The notes beneath the pieces are model-generated. The model saw nothing but the letters and a program-made list of their open reading frames with translations. It made no database searches and was not told the origin of the DNA. Source: Thermohalobaculum sp038528605 (lineage in GTDB: Bacteria; Pseudomonadota; Alphaproteobacteria; Rhodobacterales; Rhodobacteraceae). Taken from it: DNA of 64,000 nucleotides. This document shows, in pieces, positions 60,796 to 64,000 of the stretch (its first letter is position 1; each line of letters opens with the position of its first letter). Made by a program: the position numbers and the translations under genes. The DNA lies in NCBI GenBank assembly GCA_038528605.1, contig JBCBEP010000002.1:16492-80491 (forward strand). The letters are read 5' to 3'.

Positions 60796-61976
60796 CCCCC
60801 GACGGCAGCCTGCCCGCACGCAGCCCGATCGCCGCGACCGCTCGGCCCGCGAGCGGCGGTACGCGCAACCTCCTCATCATCGGCGCAACCGGCATTTTCG
60901 GCCGCAAACTCGTGCGCCATCTGAGCGGCGAGCCAGGCCTGCGCCTTTTTCTCGGCGCGCGGGACGATGCGCGCGCGGCAGGCCTAGCGGCAGAGATTGC
61001 CCCGCATGCCGAAGCGACGCTCACGCCGGTGGCCGTCGACACCCGGCGCACCCTCGGCGAGACGCTTGCGAGGCTGAAGCCCTGGTGCGTTGTCGACTGC
61101 ACCGGCCCCTTCCAGGAGGCGGACCATCGCGTGGCGCGCGCAGCGCTCGAAGCCGGCGCCCATATCGTCGATATCGCGGATGCGCCGGGCTATCTCGGCG
61201 GCTATGCCGAAGCGCTCGATGCCTGTGCAAGGCGCGCGGGGCGGGCAGCCATCGGCGGCGCAAGCTCAACCCCCGCCCTTTCAGGCGCCGTCGTAAGCCA
61301 CCTGGCCGAGCCCATGCGCGAGGTTACCGATATCGAGATCGTCATCGCCCCCGGCGGGCGCGGGCGCGTCGGCCGGGCGGTCATCGAGGCCGTGCTGAGC
61401 TACGCAGGGCGCGCCGTGCCCGCCTGGCGGGCCGGCAAGCTCGGCCATCTCACCGGCTGGCGGGGCGCCAAGAGGATCCGTATCGACGGTCTCGGCCCAC
61501 GCCGCGCCGCGCCCGTTGAAACCGCGGACGCCGCCCTTCTCGGCCCGCGCTTCGGCGTGCGCGGCGACATCGTCTTCCGCGCGTCCCTCGAGTCGATCCC
61601 CGAGCAGCTGGGGATGGAGGTCCTCGCCGCCCTGAGGTCGCTCTGGCAATCCATGCCGCTTCGCTGGCTCGCCGCGCCCCTGCTCGGCATGCGGGCGCTT
61701 ACGCGGATCGGCACGTCCGATACCGGCGCGATGCAAGTCACCCTTCGCGGCAGCGGACCGGATGGAGACGAGGCAACAGCGCACTGGACCCTCATCGCAC
61801 GAAAGGGCGACGGACCGGTCGTGCCCATCCTCCCCGCCGCCGCCGCGGTTCGCGCGCTCGCCGCTGGCCGCCTGGGCCCGGGCGCAAGGCTGGCCTCGGA
61901 GGCGCTCACCCTGCCGGAAATCGTGGCGGAGATGGAGCCCTACGCGATCGAGATCCGGACCGTGAGCGCGGTCTGA
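60792..61976 (+). CDS. Saccharopine dehydrogenase-like NAD(P)-binding oxidoreductase
   Basis: The 394-residue protein has an N-terminal Rossmann domain (NLLIIGATGIFGRKLVRHLS, then CVVDCTGPFQEADHRVARAA and AHIVDIADAPGYLGGYAEAL) as in saccharopine dehydrogenase NADP-binding members. The C-terminal half (SSTPALSGAVVSHLAEPM, GGRGRVGRAVIEAVLSYAGR) is particular to the branch that accompanies DUF4166. Membrane or lipid substrates have been proposed for some relatives, but none is shown here. ATG 60792 overlaps the previous stop. It is convergent with bchP across 93 bp without a recognisable terminator. Confidence 0.82.
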   Translation: MTPDGSLPARSPIAATARPASGGTRNLLIIGATGIFGRKLVRHLSGEPGLRLFLGARDDARAAGLAAEIAPHAEATLTPVAVDTRRTLGETLARLKPWCVVDCTGPFQEADHRVARAALEAGAHIVDIADAPGYLGGYAEALDACARRAGRAAIGGASSTPALSGAVVSHLAEPMREVTDIEIVIAPGGRGRVGRAVIEAVLSYAGRAVPAWRAGKLGHLTGWRGAKRIRIDGLGPRRAAPVETADAALLGPRFGVRGDIVFRASLESIPEQLGMEVLAALRSLWQSMPLRWLAAPLLGMRALTRIGTSDTGAMQVTLRGSGPDGDEATAHWTLIARKGDGPVVPILPAAAAVRALAAGRLGPGARLASEALTLPEIVAEMEPYAIEIRTVSAV

Positions 61977-62069
61977 AGCCGAGCCGGCAACGCAATCGCG
62001 CTCCGGCACGCGTTGACGGTCATAACCAGTGGAGCTCCATCGGCACCACCGTGGACCGAACAGGCGTTC

Positions 62070-63317
62070 TCAGACCTTTGCGAGGCCGGTGAGGTGGGCG
62101 ATGTTCTTCGCGAAGATGCGCACATGGGCGAGCGGGCGGGCCTTCACCAGCTCCTTGTTCATGTAGGCATCGAAGGTCAGCTCCTGGATGTCGACGTCGC
62201 GGCAGAGATGGACGAAGCGCTCGCGCCGCTCATCGGTGCCGTACCAGTAGTCCTGCATCTTGCCGAGGATCCAGAAGACACCGCCATGGGCGCGCATATA
62301 ACGCTTCCGCGCGCGCGCCAGCGCCCGGGCACGGGCCTTCTCGCTCCGCGCGGCCAGCGCTTCGGCAGCCGCCGCCGCCGCGATCCGGCCACCATACATC
62401 GCATAGAAGATGCCCTCGCCCGAGGAGGGTGCGACGACGCCGGCAGCGTCACCCGCCAAAATCACGTCGCGCCCGTTGTCCCAGCGCGGCAGGGGCTTGA
62501 GTGGAATGGGCGCGCCCTCCCGCCGGATCGTCGGCGCGTCCCTAAGGCCCGCCATCTCGCGCAGCCGCGCCGTCGCGTCCTTCACGCCGAAGGAGGGTGT
62601 CTCCGTGCCCATGCCCACACTCGTGCTCGAGCCATGGGGGAAGACCCAGCCGTAGAAGTCCGGGCTGATCCGGCCGTCGTAGTACACGTCGCACCGGTCC
62701 GCCTCGAAATCCGCCGCTGGGTCCGCCGGGCTCTCCACGATCTCGTGATAGGCGATGACCGTGCGCAGCGCCTCGGCCGCGTCTGGCAGCTCCTGCTCCG
62801 CAACGCTCGAGCGCGCGCCATCCGCGCCGATCACCATGCGCGCGGGGAGGCTTTCCAGCGCGCCGTCATGCCCTGCGGCCTTGGGCCGGTAGAGCACGCG
62901 GGGGAGACCATCCTCGCCCCGTTCGATGCGCGCATAGGTGCCCGTGTGCCGCTCCGCCCCGTTCTCGGCTGCGCGCGCGCGCAGCCATTCGTCGAACGCG
63001 TCCCGGTCGACCATCCCCACAAAACCGTCCTTGATGGGGATCACGACCTTGGCCCCCTTCGGCGAGATCATGCGCGCCTTCGTGATGCGCGCGACGAGGA
63101 GATCCTCGGGCAATTCGAACATGTCGATGGCGCGGGGTGGGATGGCGCCGCCGCAGGGCTTGATACGTCCCGCCCGGTCGAGCAGCGCCACCCGGAAACC
63201 GGCCCGCGCCAGATCGTCCGCCGCCGTCGCCCCCGCTGGGCCGCCACCGACCACCACACAGTCGTACACATCGCCTTCGGGGCGGTCGCGCTCCTGGCTC
63301 AGATCTTTGGGGCTCAT
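62070..63317 (-). CDS. bchP: Geranylgeranyl reductase of bacteriochlorophyll synthesis
   Basis: The 415-residue flavoprotein opens with YDCVVVGGGPAGATAADDLA (FAD/NAD site) and has GRIKPCGGAIPPRAIDMFEL, the strongly conserved CGGA stretch of the BchP/ChlP branch. VIGADGARSSVAEQEL, YYDGRISPDFYGWVFPHG, ILAGDAAGVVAPSSGEGIFY and YWYGTDERRERFVHLCRDVD follow. BchP reduces the geranylgeranyl tail of bacteriochlorophyll a to phytyl in three NADPH-dependent steps at the membrane. ATG 63317 follows GGGAGAATGAC and is one base from the stop of the carrier gene upstream. It is the last gene of the photosynthesis cluster on this side; idi, which follows it in Rhodobacter, is not here. Confidence 0.94.
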   Translation of the reverse strand: MSPKDLSQERDRPEGDVYDCVVVGGGPAGATAADDLARAGFRVALLDRAGRIKPCGGAIPPRAIDMFELPEDLLVARITKARMISPKGAKVVIPIKDGFVGMVDRDAFDEWLRARAAENGAERHTGTYARIERGEDGLPRVLYRPKAAGHDGALESLPARMVIGADGARSSVAEQELPDAAEALRTVIAYHEIVESPADPAADFEADRCDVYYDGRISPDFYGWVFPHGSSTSVGMGTETPSFGVKDATARLREMAGLRDAPTIRREGAPIPLKPLPRWDNGRDVILAGDAAGVVAPSSGEGIFYAMYGGRIAAAAAAEALAARSEKARARALARARKRYMRAHGGVFWILGKMQDYWYGTDERRERFVHLCRDVDIQELTFDAYMNKELVKARPLAHVRIFAKNIAHLTGLAKV

Positions 63318-63318
63318 G

Positions 63319-64000
63319 TCATTCTCCCGGAACGAGGGCGCGGGGCGGGCTGGCACCAGCCAGCTGGCGGCCAGCGCGGGCAGCAAGGAGGGCGGCGACG
63401 AGGAACAGCACCGCCTCGGCGGCGAAGACGGCGCCATAGGCAGGCCCGGCATCGGTGGAGACAGCGCGCGCAACGTCCGCCGCCAGGGCGCCGAGGAAGC
63501 CGCCGAGGCCGAAGCCGATGGCCTGTGCGGCACCCCATAGGCCGATGCGCGTGCCCTCCCGGCCCGACCCGTCCGCCGCCGGCCCGCCCTCCGCCGCCAG
63601 CGCCATCATCGCGCTGATGGCGGCCACCGCGAAGGCACCGTTCGAGACGCCGAGGAAGAACACGTTGAGCGAGAGCGGCCAGCCCGGCCCATGCACCGCG
63701 CCGAGCGCCAGAAGGCAGAGCGCCCCGGCCGAGGCCACGCAGCCCCCGGTGCTCCAGGCGCGCAGGAAGCCCGGCCGGCCCTTGCCCCAGAGGCTCGCGA
63801 CCGCGCCGGTGAGTAGCATGCCGAGGAAGACGCCGCCATGCTGCGTGCCCGCAAGCGCCGTGCTCTCGCCCGGCGTGAAGCCGAACACATGGCCGGAGAA
63901 GGGCTCGAGAATGAGGTCCTGCGCCGAATAGGCCAGCATCGAGACGAAGACGAAGATCGTGAAGCGCCGGGCCTGACCGTCGGCCCAGACCTCGCGCAAC
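63319..64000 (-). CDS. PucC/LhaA/Bch2-type bacteriochlorophyll carrier (MFS), 3' part only
   Basis: The frame is open to the window edge, so only the last 226 or so residues of a protein usually near 450 long are present. Six membrane spans remain (FTIFVFVSMLAYSAQDLILE, LAGTQHGGVFLGMLLTGAVA, SLNVFFLGVSNGAFAVAAIS, IGLWGAAQAIGFGLGGFLGA and others). The LILEPFSGHVFGFTPGESTA segment is the mark of the BCD family to which PucC, LhaA and Bch2 (ORF428) belong. These proteins deliver bacteriochlorophyll to light-harvesting complexes. The place just before bchP matches Bch2/ORF428 in Rhodobacter. Confidence 0.88.
   Translation of the reverse strand, partial: LREVWADGQARRFTIFVFVSMLAYSAQDLILEPFSGHVFGFTPGESTALAGTQHGGVFLGMLLTGAVASLWGKGRPGFLRAWSTGGCVASAGALCLLALGAVHGPGWPLSLNVFFLGVSNGAFAVAAISAMMALAAEGGPAADGSGREGTRIGLWGAAQAIGFGLGGFLGALAADVARAVSTDAGPAYGAVFAAEAVLFLVAALLAARAGRQLAGASPPRALVPGE

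Noticed and set aside
63318..63533. 72-residue N-terminal extension of BchP
   Set aside because: It overlaps the carrier gene; ATG 63317 has a good ribosome-binding site and begins just before the FAD motif.

Overview
This is a GC-rich (roughly 70%) alphaproteobacterial chromosome segment. The right edge carries bchP (geranylgeranyl reductase of bacteriochlorophyll) behind a PucC/LhaA-type bacteriochlorophyll carrier, so the host is an anoxygenic phototroph. Exosortase D and a VPLPA-CTERM protein, the peptide and osmolyte catabolism and the gene style together point to Rhodobacteraceae or a close relative. The genus cannot be fixed from the sequence alone. No rRNA, tRNA, CRISPR array, transposase or prophage was seen.

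Layout. (1) 1-6.5 kb: end of a MocR-type regulator, then an XRE-cupin regulator with an apparent operator, leading two tandem FAD-oxidase/GcvT fusions (dimethylglycine/sarcosine-type demethylation) and an ester-cyclase-like protein. (2) 6.6-19.4 kb: an exopolysaccharide/exosortase locus. Five genes overlapping by 4 bp encode glycosyltransferases, a 1328-residue GT2/serine-acetyltransferase/FkbH/acyl-carrier fusion and a MaoC-SDR fusion. They are followed by galE, exosortase XrtD-EpsI and a compositionally distinct Wzy/ligase-like membrane protein. (3) 19.5-25.6 kb: patatin lipoprotein, MscS channel and davA-davB (lysine to 5-aminovalerate). (4) 25.6-29.9 kb on the minus strand: GT87, GtrA and GtrB-like genes and an AAA+ ATPase. 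(5) 30-36 kb: gamma-glutamyltransferase, amidase, M20 peptidase and a divergent CPG2-like M20 peptidase. (6) 36-39.2 kb: DUF1127 peptide, cytochrome P450, 2OG-Fe(II) oxygenase, and the VPLPA-CTERM protein that is a likely XrtD substrate. (7) 39.2-46.3 kb on the minus strand: a complete peptide/nickel-type ABC operon plus AbrB-family membrane protein, with a hairpin in each of its internal gaps. (8) 46.5-51.7 kb: an NDH-2 dehydrogenase carrying a cyclic-nucleotide-binding-like domain, argE, an AstE-like deacylase and a gamma-synthase-like PLP enzyme. (9) 52-55.6 kb: a second peptide-type ABC importer with no binding protein beside it. (10) 55.7-62 kb: PGM1-like ATP-grasp ligase with a GAF histidine kinase, an alpha/beta hydrolase with a stand-alone AsnC ligand domain, and a DUF4166/saccharopine-dehydrogenase-like pair under a visible promoter. 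(11) 62-64 kb: the edge of the photosynthesis genes.

The strongest candidate for an undescribed system is the cluster at 6.6-14.9 kb. FkbH enzymes load a glyceryl unit on an acyl carrier protein. Here FkbH, its carrier, a hexapeptide acyltransferase and a glycosyltransferase sit on one chain, beside a hydratase-ketoreductase fusion and just upstream of an exosortase. The arrangement suggests thioester-derived acyl (perhaps glyceryl-derived) decoration of a surface glycan. A second theme is a set of long intergenic inverted repeats on minus-strand operons, three of which carry G-quadruplex-type tracts.
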